A stretch of DNA of 64,000 nt, from assembly GCA_014058105.1 (NCBI GenBank), contig JACGCM010001166.1, positions 124,001 to 188,000 on the forward strand. The letters run 5' to 3'. Under the pieces are notes generated by a model. The model was not told where the DNA came from. It worked only from the letters and a program-made list of their open reading frames with translations, and ran no database searches. Of this stretch, positions 9,488 to 19,639 are shown piece by piece (positions within the stretch are counted from its first letter, which is position 1; every line of letters begins with the position of its first letter). This DNA comes from Kingdonia uniflora. Taxonomy: Eukaryota > Streptophyta > Magnoliopsida > Ranunculales > Circaeasteraceae. The position numbers and the translations under genes were made by a program.

Positions 9488-11663
9488 AACTCGGTTCTCA
9501 TTCGACTTGAAGGGAAAATTAAGAAACCAGTCTACTTCATCAGTAAAAAACCCTCACTCTAATTGAAACGAGGTAGTCTAAAACCGCGAAACTTCTTTTC
9601 ACTCTTGTTTATACTTCACAGAAACTCAAGCACTACTTTCAAGCTCATTCAGTCAAAGTCATGATGAACTATCCACTTCGGGAGGTTCTGTCCAAAAAAG
9701 AAAATCAAGGAGAGTGGAACAATGGTCAGTTAGTTTTGGTGAACATGATATCAAGTTTGAACAATGTCATTCCAAAAAGGGTCAGGCCATTGTAAATTTT
9801 CTCGTAGATTTTCTAGTGGAAGATCCTGAGTGGGAGAACCACGATCCTAACCTTGCAGAGAAAGTTACAGAAGATCTACTTCCCAAAGTATTTGACGAGC
9901 GAGCTGAATTGATTACAAGGAAAGGGTGGCGACTTCTTACAGATGGATCAACAGGACTCCCATGGTAGGGAATTGGAATAATATTGATTACCCCTTCCAA
10001 CGACAGAATTGAAAAATCAATCCGCCTAGATTTTGAGGCCTCAAACAATGTCACCGAGTACGAAGCTCTCATTCATGGACTCAACCTCGTACTTGAGCTC
10101 GGCATCCCAAAACTCTTAGTTCACACATATTCGCTACTCATCGTCCACCATTACTCTGAACAATACAAGAAGAATGGCAAGATGATCGAATACGCAGCCC
10201 CTATTGCAGATAGGATGAGCAAGTTTGTGTAAGCAACTCTTGATTATCTTCTTCGAGGTGAAAATTGACATGTCGATTCCTTGGCATATCTTGCCGGGGT
10301 CTTGGGAATAGAAGCTCGATATCTTCAGATCAAAGCAATTTCAATCTCTAGCATCGATCGTATTTTTGTATGCACGATCAACACTGGGGGTTATAAAGAG
10401 AAAGACGACGATTGGTGAAAGTCTTTCTTAGCCTATCTCGGTATCAACAATAAATGCAAAGGACTACTTCCAGTAGATCCGAAGGAGCGCTGACAACTGA
10501 TCGACAACTTAAAGCGCTACACAAATCAAAATGGTACCTTATACCACCGTTCAGTCTTGGGGCCTTACCTCAAATGCCTCTCCAAACAGAAAGCTGGTAA
10601 GATGCTCTACGATTTACATGAAGGGACTTGTAGCTCCCATGCCACAGGTCGATTACTAGCAAATAGAGCCATTACACAAGGAGTATTCTAGCCTGGCATG
10701 CACAAGCAAGTAGAAGAGTACTCGCGCAAATGTGACGCATGTTAACGACATGGCCAAATAATACGCGGCCCCTACACTCGAATTCTATGCAAGTAAGGCG
10801 TTTTGGCCATTCAGCCAATAGGCACTCGATCTTGTCACCAAATTTCCTAATTCTCCAAGTAACCGCTGTCACCTACACGTAGCTACCAATTATTTTAAAA
10901 AATGGGTAGGATCAGTTCTACTATGTCGAGCCAGAGAAGAAGAGGTCATCTATTTTATCTAGGAACACATCATCACTCGGTTTGGGTACCCTCACCTAAT
11001 TCGTATCGATAACGGGCCCCAATTTGTTGGAGAAAAGGTTGTAGCCTTCCTCAACCAACACAATACCATCCACTCACCATCCAATCCCAACTACCCTCAA
11101 GGAAATGGCCAAGCCGAAATCACCAATAAAACTATCGTAGATGGACTCAAGAAAATGCTTCATTCACAGAAAAAGGGAATTGGGTTCGAGAACTTCCTCA
11201 TGTCTTATGGGCATATCGTACCACTCCATGTTAATTAACAGGATACACTCTATTCCTCCTTGCCTATGGCACTAAATTCGTTATTCCCTCAGAATACCAT
11301 TATTCAGTCAAAGATCACGAGCTAACTGACGAGAAAAATGAGTTTAAATTGGCTTGCAACCTCAATTGGATCGATGAAACCAGGGAACACGCCATCATTA
11401 ACCTAGGTTGATATCACCATATACTGGTTAGTTCGTACAACAAACGAGTCAGAAGCCATACCATCCAAATCGATGATCTCGTCCTCAGAGAAATCCCTTA
11501 GCACCGCAAAGAGCCTCATACTGGGAAAATGGTAAAAAATTATGAGGGTCAATTCCTTATCACAGGTCTCTCAGGCCTGGGATCATATTACCTCATGACA
11601 GAAGGTGGAATTCACATCTCAAATTCTTGGAATACTAGGCGACTGAAACGGTACTATCGTTAA
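9488..11663 (+). pseudogene. Element C pol: RNase H, second RNase H, integrase
   Basis: The copy starts inside the RT/RNase H connection (LIRLEGKIKKPVYFIS) and continues through VEQWSVSFGEHDIKFEQ and KKGQAIVNFLVDFLVE. The second RNase H shows LLTDGSTGLPW and EASNNVTEYEALIHGLNL. The integrase zinc region has HEGTCSSH and RKCDAC, so all four ligands are visible here. The core has IDNGPQFVGEK and PQGNGQAEITNKTIVDGL. The C-terminal end is WNTRRLKRYYR followed by TAA at 11661-11663. Frameshifts and stops are scattered (for example in the second RNase H). The copy is closely related to element A at 29650-31900. Confidence 0.9.
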
Positions 11664-11799
11664 GTTCCTCACTACTCCATTTCTATTTTTCATTTTTTTT
11701 TTCAATTCCAAAAGTAAAATTTTCATCTCCATCCAATGTACATCCTTATCTATTCAATGAAACTTATAATTTTTTCTCCCACAGATCTCTCAACTTTGT
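11664..11799. other. Untranslated tail after element C integrase
   Basis: AT-rich sequence between the pol stop and the tandem repeats. No coding signal is visible. Confidence 0.6.
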
Positions 11800-12167
11800 A
11801 GATAATACATAGATTAAAGCATAGATAATACTAGCTTTTAATCAATCTCTATACTAGTTAAATCAAGGATAACACTTCGTTTGGCTGACTCTACTAAATC
11901 TCTACGATTAAAATGAAGGTAATACTAGTTTTTAGGGATGACAATTTACCTCGCCCCGCCCCAAACGGGGCAGATTTGCTATGAGCTAACCAGGTATGGG
12001 GATGGGGATGGGGATGGTATAAGCTACCCAAAATCCATTGGGGATCGAGGCAGATTTGGGACTGCTAGCATAAAATTCGTGATCCGCCCCGCATCCGCCC
12101 CATTAAATATAATCTTGTACTTTTACTATTATACCCCTTGATTATAAAATAAAAATACAAGCACAAT

Positions 12168-12491
12168 CCTCCTCTACCACCACACACGCTCTCCTCTCCA
12201 TCTCTTTCTCTTTCTCTCTCTCTCTCTCTCTTTTTGCCCATTCTAGGGTTAGGGTTTTATCTCTCTCATGAAAACCGTCAAACCTTACTACTACTGGTAC
12301 TACTCATATTCTTTATCGTCATCTGTAGGTTCATTTTTGCTCTCGAATGAGGGTTGATTACTGCTTTATTACATGTTTACGATGGTGAATTTGAGGTTTT
12401 CATGGTAGATTTGAGGATTCTAAGAGTTTTAGATGAGTTTGATTGTAGATCTGGGTTTCATGATTGTAGATCTGGGTTTCATGAGTGTAGA
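12168..12491 (+). other. Leader-like sequence inside the hAT element
   Basis: A CT-rich run (about 12200-12232) followed by AGGGTTAGGGTTTT resembles leaders of plant ribosomal protein genes, which often have CT tracts and telo-boxes. At 12440-12502 about three tandem copies of GTAGATCTGGGTTTCATGA occur. It is probably derived from a captured 5' region. Confidence 0.5.
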
Positions 12492-12823
12492 TCTGAGTTT
12501 TAGATGCAGCAGCACTGAAATTTGAGAAACAATGCAGTAGTGAGGTTACAAAGGTAGTTGCTTGTTTGGGTTTTGCATCCGGAAAAGTAGCTAAGCCTTC
12601 TGATGAGTGTTGCACATCTGTGAAAGATATAAGGAGCATAAACCAGCAGCGTTTGATATTTGTAGGAAAACAGCTTGAAGATGGTCATACTCTTGCCAAT
12701 TACAATATTCAGAAAGAGTCAACACTTCATCTGGTTCTTAGGCTCTGTGGTGGAATCATCGAGCCTTCTTTGATGGCTTTGGCCAGGAAATATAACCAGG
12801 ACAAGATGATTTTTCGTAAGTGA
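12492..12823 (+). pseudogene. Chimeric frame: LTP-like segment fused to ubiquitin-L40
   Basis: One uninterrupted frame first reads [19 protein letters not shown], then [12 protein letters not shown], which resembles the C...C...CC part of the eight-cysteine fold of plant non-specific lipid transfer proteins. It then passes without a break into [20 protein letters not shown] and [20 protein letters not shown], the second half of ubiquitin joined to the start of ribosomal protein L40 ([10 protein letters not shown]). Compared with the conserved family, R to C occurs just before the GG at the ubiquitin C-terminus. The frame ends at 12823 where L40 would continue after an intron. No ATG opens it, so it is called a captured chimera. 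Confidence 0.85.
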
Positions 12824-13086
12824 GTTCTACCTTATCATATTAATTATGTTATCATTATGCTCAAAAATTATGTCACTCCACTCTTGGATTATACTAAAAC
12901 TATATACCAGGACAATGAGATGAGTTATTCCCACGAGTTGAGAACGTTCTCATATTTTTAGTTAATCCAAGGCGTATAAACTTGGACAGCCTCATTACTT
13001 CAAAAGGTTACAATTTTGTATACCTTCCTATTTTGGCTATATGTTACACTAGTATACCGCAAAGTGGTGGGGACCAACGTTTAAAT

Positions 13087-13090
<4 letters not shown>

Positions 13091-13145
<55 letters not shown>
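13091..13145. repeat. (TC)n microsatellite
   Basis: About 27 TC units without interruption inside the hAT element. Confidence 0.97.
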
Positions 13146-13148
<3 letters not shown>

Positions 13149-13309
13149 ACTCAGAACAATGATGATTGGAGTGTTGTATGAAATTAGCGAATCATGGGGC
13201 AGTTTTCTAATTTGTAATAAAAATTAGTGTTTCACTGAAAATGTTTCTGTAAATTGGCGTTCAAATCATACACTGTAAACTGGTGATGTTTGTCTTTGCT
13301 TTATTATTG

Positions 13310-13793
13310 AGAAAACTCACGAGGGAGAAGCCACATTGAAGCAGATGGGTGTCCAAGAAATTAAGCTGCTTTTGCTTTCAACTGCTTGTAACATAGTTGG
13401 TGCAAATATTACTGAATTCCCAAGTAACTCTTTCTCTCTCAGATAAGATTAATCAATGCTTTATATGTTGTCTGAAATGCGGGTTTCTTTTAGTTACTAA
13501 CTTCTTGTGTTGTTGTTGAACAGAGCTCCTCAACTTAGCATCGAATTCCCCTAGCTCTAACCTTTTCAAAACTGTTACATCTGCAGGTCTGTCTAACTGA
13601 AAATTTTCGCTCTTTTATCTTAAGATGATATATGGGTGAACAAATTAGGGGATTGATTGTAAACTACGCCTTATTGTTTGATGCAGGAGGTATCACTCAA
13701 GCAATAACAGCCATATTTGCTTTAAAGGTTAGAGAGATGAGTGACATTGTGGAGACTGACAGTGGTGTCCATATCAACATGAGAACTGTCTGA
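13310..13793 (+). pseudogene. Captured exons ending in a Pin1-type prolyl isomerase C-terminus
   Basis: Three exon-like blocks separated by GT...AG introns can be read: about 13310-13424 (EATLKQMGVQEIKLLLLSTA), 13524-13586 (LLNLASNSPSSNLFKTVTSA) and 13687-13793. The last reads FALKVREMSDIVETDSGVHI followed by NMRTV and a stop. It closely resembles the C-terminus of plant parvulin Pin1 (ALKVGDISDIVDTDSGVHI). The catalytic part of the isomerase is absent. I do not recognise the source of the first two blocks, so this is probably another fusion of captured pieces. Confidence 0.7.
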
Positions 13794-14479
13794 CTGATAC
13801 GAAGTGTGGAATAAGACAGATCCCTCACTACTTGGTCCTGTAATGTAATGTTATAAACTGTTATAAACTGTAATGCTGTAAATTGCTTGTAATATTGTAA
13901 ACTGCTTGCTCTAATGTTGTAAACAGTTTTTTCATAATGTCCTTGCTTGGTCGTGTTTTTGCTTGCTTAGTCCTGTTTTTTTTCAGAATATAATGTAAAT
14001 TTTCTTATTTTTTTTCATAAGATAAATGGGGCGGGGATGGGGCGGATCTGGTATTGAACGTATTTATATGGGGCGGATTTGAGGATCCCTGTTTAATTTA
14101 AATGGGGATCGGGGCGGGGATGGGAGGTGGGAACCTAAGCGGGGATGGGGATGGTATTGGCTCCCCACCCCCAAATCTACCTCATTGCCATCCCTACTAG
14201 TTTTCAATCAAAGAATCTACCAGACATAAGATAAAGTAAAGGTAAAACTAGTTTTTGTCAACCTTAATATGGCTGCGACATCATACCAGTTAAATCAAGG
14301 ATAATACTTGGTTTGGCTGACTCAACTTAATCTTTCGGATTAAAACAAAAATAATACTAGTTTTCAATCAAAGACTCTATCAGACATAAGATAAAGTAAA
14401 GGTAAAACAAGTTTTTATCTCTCAACATGCCTGCAACAGCTACTTTTTATTTCAGGTTACATATACAACCACCACAATG

Positions 14480-17400
14480 GATTATTTTCTGCTGTTGGGA
14501 TGTTAGCTACGCTTTCCTCTGCAATTAGAAGTCGATCAGCCATAAATTCTCAAGCTCAAGCATTCACAACAATCCTGCAATACTCTCTATCAATTCAGCA
14601 GGTCGAGGGCCTAAATCTATTTCCATGGAGCCCATATAATTTCCTTGATCTATATCAGCTCTACAAATACATCCCCTGTTTGATAAAATTTTGAACAAGG
14701 TATTTCTTTATAACTCAAGCCTTTTTACCTCCTCTACAAAATAGGCGATCACTACCCTTAACAAGTCTGAGTGTACTGTATGAGGTATGACTGCCTTAGA
14801 AAAGTTTGTTCTCGCTCGCCGAAGGCGATCTTCCAACCTCGTACACTGTTCTTTTTTACTTTTCATTTCACTATCTATTCGAGCTGTGAATGCAATGTTC
14901 TCTTTCGACTTCTTATCAGCTTTAGCTGATTCAGCCTAACTAATTACTTTTAAATCTGCCACCTGAGCTCGAAGTTCCTCAATCTCCCTGTTAAAATCTT
15001 CCCCAGCTAGAATTTTCTATAACAATTTGTCTTTCTTCTGTATCAAAATCTCCTTCCCTCTAATAACTCGCTTTAACCCCTATTCTCTGGAAAGAGAAAC
15101 ATCCAGTTTCTTTTCGAACTCCCTTAACCGCTCAACTCCTTTCTGCACATAACCTTGAGTTTGGGCTACATCCCTCTCTAGCTCTCTTATTCAAGCTGAC
15201 AAACTGACTACATCCACTTGAATAAGGGAAACCTTGGCATCGTTTTTATTCTTCAGCGAGTACTCTCTAGCCTCGGCATTCCTGCCACGCAAATTGGCAT
15301 TCGCCAATTCGGCCTTTAGTTGTGTCACCCTCTAATTTAACTCAACACACTTCCGTTGTACCGTCCGAACCTCCATATCTTTATCAGGTAAGGCTGTAGA
15401 CAACTTTTTGGCTGCAACTTCAAAAGCCAATAAATCATCTGGAGCATTCTTTAGCTCGTTATCTTTGGCAAACGTTTTCTTCTTCAATCGCTCCAGCTCA
15501 TTTCTAGCATTCACTATATCAGCTCGAATTTGCTCTTGATTGTTCGTTTTATTGATCAACTCTCCCTTCAAACTAGCTACATAGCGATTTAACCCTTCCT
15601 CTAATCTTTCTAATGCCTGTATACAGTATCGAGCCATGTCTGCATCCCTTCTCTTTAACATCAGCACGTCATTCTAACTTTTAAGCTTCACTGCGTGTTC
15701 TTTCATCTCTACGAGCTGTAGTTTCCCCTTTCTAATTTCGGCATCCCTCTTTTCAATATTTCGAGCCAGGTCAACAGCAGTTTGGGTTGCCTCAACAAAT
15801 TTAAAGTATACTTTTACATGTTGATCTTCTCTTTCTTTATTTGCCTCTCTCATCCTGTAAAGCTCCTTCGCAAATTCTTGGTTACATTGGCGTGCCTTAC
15901 TTTCGCTCGAGCGAGCTGACTCCAATTCAACCTGTACATTATAGATACAATATATCAAGTTTGATTCAGAATATTCATTCAACACATATATCTCATTTCT
16001 AACAAGATATCTACAAAGTACAATCTCAAATGGATACTGCATAACATATACTTCCAAGTCTAAGATACACATTCTCTATATTTTAATTTGACAATACTTT
16101 GGTATTTCCTGTGCACCATTTCAGTGTCATTGCCTTTAAACTGATAATAGGTTTTTGATCTATCTCTACACTCTATTTATTACTTTGTAGCTCTATACTA
16201 ATGAAACATACAAGTCAAATATTTCTTATTTTGTTCTAACCAGCAGCTCCGCTTGTAAAGACAACAGGGACGCTGAGGTTTCTCTCTCCTTTGCAAGCTC
16301 AGTCTCTAAATCTTTTATTCTGAGGCACATGTTCTTAAGTTCTTATAACAAGATTTACAAAAACGACTTAGCCTATAGAATTCTATCCAATAAGCAATAT
16401 TCAATCAGTTCACAAACATTCCCAAGTATTCATACAATCACAAAATCATTATTTTACTCTACCTTCTAATTTTTCCCCTCTGGGCGTTCATTGTCATCCC
16501 CTTGGTTGTCTCACACCGTTTGGAAAGAGACACCATCCAGCCCGTCCACAACTCTAACAACAGCATCTTCCACCTCATCGTCTTCCTCCTCTTCGACGTA
16601 GATGTCAGCCCTAATCGCATCTACCTCATCTTCAAAATACCCCTTTAATATAAGGTGGTGCCCGAGTCTATCACGCTCAGTGACCACCTCCTCCAAATTT
16701 ACTCTCGCCTCAGCAGTTAAATTGTTGATCTCCACCAATTGGAAAGTCATCAGGGCCTCTAGTCACTTTTCCTCCTTCAGTAAGTCAGCTTTCAATCGGG
16801 CTACCTTTTTATCAAGCTTGACTTTTACTTTCTTCAACTCATCTTTCTCCTCCTCGACATCGAGGTATATCCCCTTCATTAGACGAGCATCCTACAAAAT
16901 AAACAAAATCGACCTTATTATTAGCTCGAGTCGCAATACAAAAATTTATCACATATTCAAAACATATGAACCTACCATTTTGACCATCTCCTCTTACCCC
17001 GTGGAGGGCTGCCAGCCTAGCCCTTTCCTCAACCTCTCTCAGCTCGCCTTTTACAGCAGATCAATCTTCAATGACCTTTACCCCCAACGTTTCAGAAGGT
17101 TCAACCCTTTTCTTTTTCACCTTTCCTACGGCCACATCACTTCCCGTGGTTCAAGAGGTCGAAGGACATTTCAGTATTTACTTCTTGGGAAATGTTTGAG
17201 CTAGCTTGCTCGACGTAGTAGACTCCAGTAACCCCGTGTAGTCCACTCCAGAGGCTTTGGCAAGTTCACTCACCTTTTCCCATCAGTTCCCTTCTTCTTG
17301 CTACCATCAGCGCCTGTTATTAGTCTCGCCGATTGAGACTTTTAGACTTTTTCAGAGCGGCTGTTAGCATATTTTTGCTTGCTAATGCCAAGTTTTTCCA

Positions 17401-18330
17401 ACACAGCCTCGAACTCTGTCCCTTCCTGAACAACTGTATCTAACAACGACTCTTTTCTAGTCACCTGAGATTTAGGACCTGTCATTCACAATATATTATC
17501 ATCAGCAGAGTAACATACAATTTTAACATATCAATCTTATACATTATACATTGTTATACTTATTTTGTTTTACAGTTCTAAATAGAAGTTCCTTGGGTTC
17601 CTCGCCATCTCTCTTAAGGCAATCACCCTTCACCCATATTACATTGTCATTCCAAGGCTGACCTATTGAGTTCAGATTGAAGAAATGAGGCTGAGTCAAT
17701 CTCGCAAAAAAATATGCCCCTCTGCTTGTAGAAAAGTTTTTTACCCCATAAAACTGCAAAACATCCTCAGGAGATATCTTCCTCTCAATCTCATTTACTT
17801 CCTACCACTTAATCAAAAATTCACAAACACTTATAACCTCCCACATGTTCTCGTTCAACTGAACAGGGCATGCCCTAATGATGTTCATTATCCCTTTCAC
17901 CAAATTGCTAAGGGGAAGACTCAACCCGTACTCTAACTGAGACAGGTAATATAAAAAACCCTCTGCCAGGTCACCCTGGACGTTCCCATCAAAGTACTTC
18001 AGAGAGATCAATTCATCTAAACCCCTATCTCTTTTCTCCTTCTCCAAATCAGCCAACAGATAAAAATATTCCTCTCCTGTTGCTACAGTGCATCCCATAA
18101 ATTGCCTACCGGCGTGTTCTACACAACTGCTCCATCTACCCCCTACAGAAGCCTTAGATTTACAAAACTTTTTAAATACATCAGAGTGAGGAGGATAGGT
18201 TACCAATCTTCCAGGGAAATTGATCAACCCCTACTTCTTTTTCACTATCAAATATTACAATTTTGGACTCTGCCGATCGACCAGAGGTCGATGCCTCATT
18301 AACATGTAAACTCTCCAAATCAACTACAAA
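14480..18330 (-). pseudogene. Antisense gene beta of element C (coiled-coil protein)
   Basis: From right to left, 18330-17544 encodes a globular region: STSGRSAESK, GVDQF, YGLSLPLSNLVKGIMNII, ACPVQLNENMWEVISVCEF, then WNDNVIWVKGDCLKRDGEEP. It recalls plant proteins labelled 'putative gypsy type transposon'. An acidic segment follows (16750-16511, VDAIRADIYVEEEEDDEVED, DGLDGVSFQTV and a stop). A long heptad-rich coiled coil is at 16300-15332 (NQEFAKELYRMREANKERED). The end, IDLGPRPAEL, is near 14560. Introns match those of element A. Several stops interrupt it. The 142-codon open stretch 18227-17802 is the longest. Confidence 0.72.
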
Positions 18331-18340
18331 TCTCTAGATG

Positions 18341-18405
18341 GCACCAAATGTAATGGCCTAATTCCGTAAGCTCGAGGTGGCTTGGAATTAGCTCTTATAA
18401 TATAT
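18341..18405 (-). repeat. LTR end with PBS-like site next to beta (element C)
   Basis: TGTAATGGCCTAATTCCGTA at 18349 matches the start of the element A LTRs, and the bases just left of it (GATGGCACCAAA) match the PBS side of the 5' LTR of A. LTR similarity stops near 18405. A 5' LTR edge and PBS thus abut the beginning of beta, which is not the normal place. Confidence 0.7.
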
Positions 18406-18960
18406 AATTTATTATTTGTTATATATGGTTTGTAGATAGACAATTGACATAAGTTAATTGGTCTATTTGGTTATTTGATATAATAAAGTGTCATCGATGT
18501 AAGTAGACAATATTTGTACTTAAAAACACGATTATTCATTTGCTATCTATTATATATGATTTCTCATTCGTTATATATGATGTGTCATTTGTTATATTTG
18601 ATATATCTAATTTGTCATTAGTTATATTTTATTTGTCATTCGTTGTATATGATTTATCATTCGCTATATATGACTTGTCATTCGTTATATATAGTTTGCA
18701 GATAGACAATTGATGTAAGTTAATTGATCTATTTGGTTATTTGATATAATAAAGTATTTGTTTGTAAGTAGACAACATTTGTACTTAAAAAAATGATTAT
18801 TCATTTGTCATCCGTTATATATGATTTGTCATTCGTTATATATGATGTGTCATTCGTTATACTTCATTTGTCATTCGTTAGATTTTATTTGTCATTCATT
18901 ATATATGATTTGTCATTTGTAATTTATGATTTGTCATTTGTTATATATGATTCATCATCA
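18406..18960. repeat. Two-level AT-rich tandem array
   Basis: Two copies of an approximately 285-base unit start at about 18419 and 18704 (GTTTGTAGATAGACAATTGA / GTTTGCAGATAGACAATTGA). Each contains many shorter 18-22-base repeats built on TTGTCATTCGTTATATATGA. The array ends with a short CATCAT run. Confidence 0.85.
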
Positions 18961-19079
18961 TCATCATCATCAACATGCTAAGATTATATTTTTAGTTCGA
19001 AATTGCAATACTCATGCTCATTAGGTACAAAAAAAGAAAATTTCATTAGCTCAAATATTATTATAGAACACAGTTCTAT

Positions 19080-19537
19080 AACTTTCTTATAACTTATGCA
19101 CTGAAATACTTCGCATCCCCCACCACCTCAGAAGTGGTGGTGGTGGTCGGTCTCCCCCACCACCATCACCGTCTCTTTCTCCGTAACCCCCACCACCTCC
19201 AAGTAGCAGAGAAAGAATGATTCTACTCAAGGTACCGGCAAGACTTCATCGGACGTATACCAGCCGCTTTATCTACCATATTAATAGCATCCTCTGCCAG
19301 ATGACGTAGACCATCCTTCCACCCCTGCTTTGACGTTACCATATAGTGAAAGCATAATATTAGATAATAATCAAAAACCTCCTCCTCTGCCTCTTCATGC
19401 GTCATGTCATGAAAGGTAGGATATACTGGAATGGAAGTAGGAAGGTCAAGGGACTGGGTCCCAAATTATCGAAGTCGTAGCCCCTACACCTTGGTAAGAA
19501 CCCTAGCCTCGTACGCTTGGCATCTTGTGGTCACCAT
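19080..19537 (-). pseudogene. Antisense gene alpha of element C
   Basis: ATG at 19537-19535 gives MVTTRCQAYEARVLTKV, a stop, then FGTQSLDLPTSIPVYPTFHD and HEEAEEEVFDYYLILCFHYM. The block FGTQSLDLPTPIPVHPTYHG at 59430 in element D is nearly the same. The frame ends KSCRYLE and stops at 19223. A glycine-, proline- and histidine-rich stretch with EVVGVTEKETVMVVGETD follows to about 19090 in another frame. The two stops in the N-terminal part mean it is not expressible as one protein. Confidence 0.65.
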
Positions 19538-19615
19538 CTTCTTCACAGAATAGTCATAGAGGGAATAGTTGTAGAGGATATGAAATAAATTAAGTACTTG
19601 ATGAATAAACCATAG

Positions 19616-19628
19616 CAATATTTATACC
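19616..19628 (-). promoter_or_regulatory. TATA box upstream of alpha (element C)
   Basis: The minus strand reads GGTATAAATATTG about 80-90 bases before the alpha ATG. Comparable TATA boxes precede alpha in elements A, B and D. Confidence 0.5.
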
Positions 19629-19639
19629 ATACCTCCATT

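Larger units (their letters stand above)
11931..14196 (+). mobile_element. Non-autonomous hAT transposon with captured host gene pieces
   Basis: Terminal inverted repeats TAGGGATGACAAT (left) and TAGGGATGGCAAT (right, reverse complement) are flanked by a perfect 8-base duplication CTAGTTTT at 11923-11930 and 14197-14204, the hAT signature. About 150-180 bases at each end are rich in GGGGATGGGG and CCCCGCCCC motifs, likely transposase-binding subterminal repeats. No transposase is present. The interior holds plant gene-like sequence: a CT-rich leader with AGGGTTAGGGTTTT (telo-box-like), an LTP-ubiquitin-L40 chimera, and spliced exons ending like Pin1. This is a Pack-type hAT. Confidence 0.9.
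11800..14440 (-). repeat. Tandem repeats of element C, split by a hAT insertion
   Basis: 11800-11930 and 14197-14440 are reverse-complement copies of the repeats at 28738-29480 of element A. The shared core is CAGACATAAGATAAAGTAAA with CTAGTTTTCAATCAAAG. Before the hAT insertion they were continuous, as the 8-base TSD shows. They lie between integrase and the antisense genes, where Tat elements often carry tandem repeats. Confidence 0.8.

Noticed and set aside
12982..13227. 81-codon frame with a long SLSLSL run
   Set aside because: It is the translation of the (TC)n microsatellite.
18540..18960. Regular short repeats resembling a CRISPR array
   Set aside because: Repeats are AT-rich, degenerate, without unique spacers, and in plant nuclear DNA; they are a tandem array.
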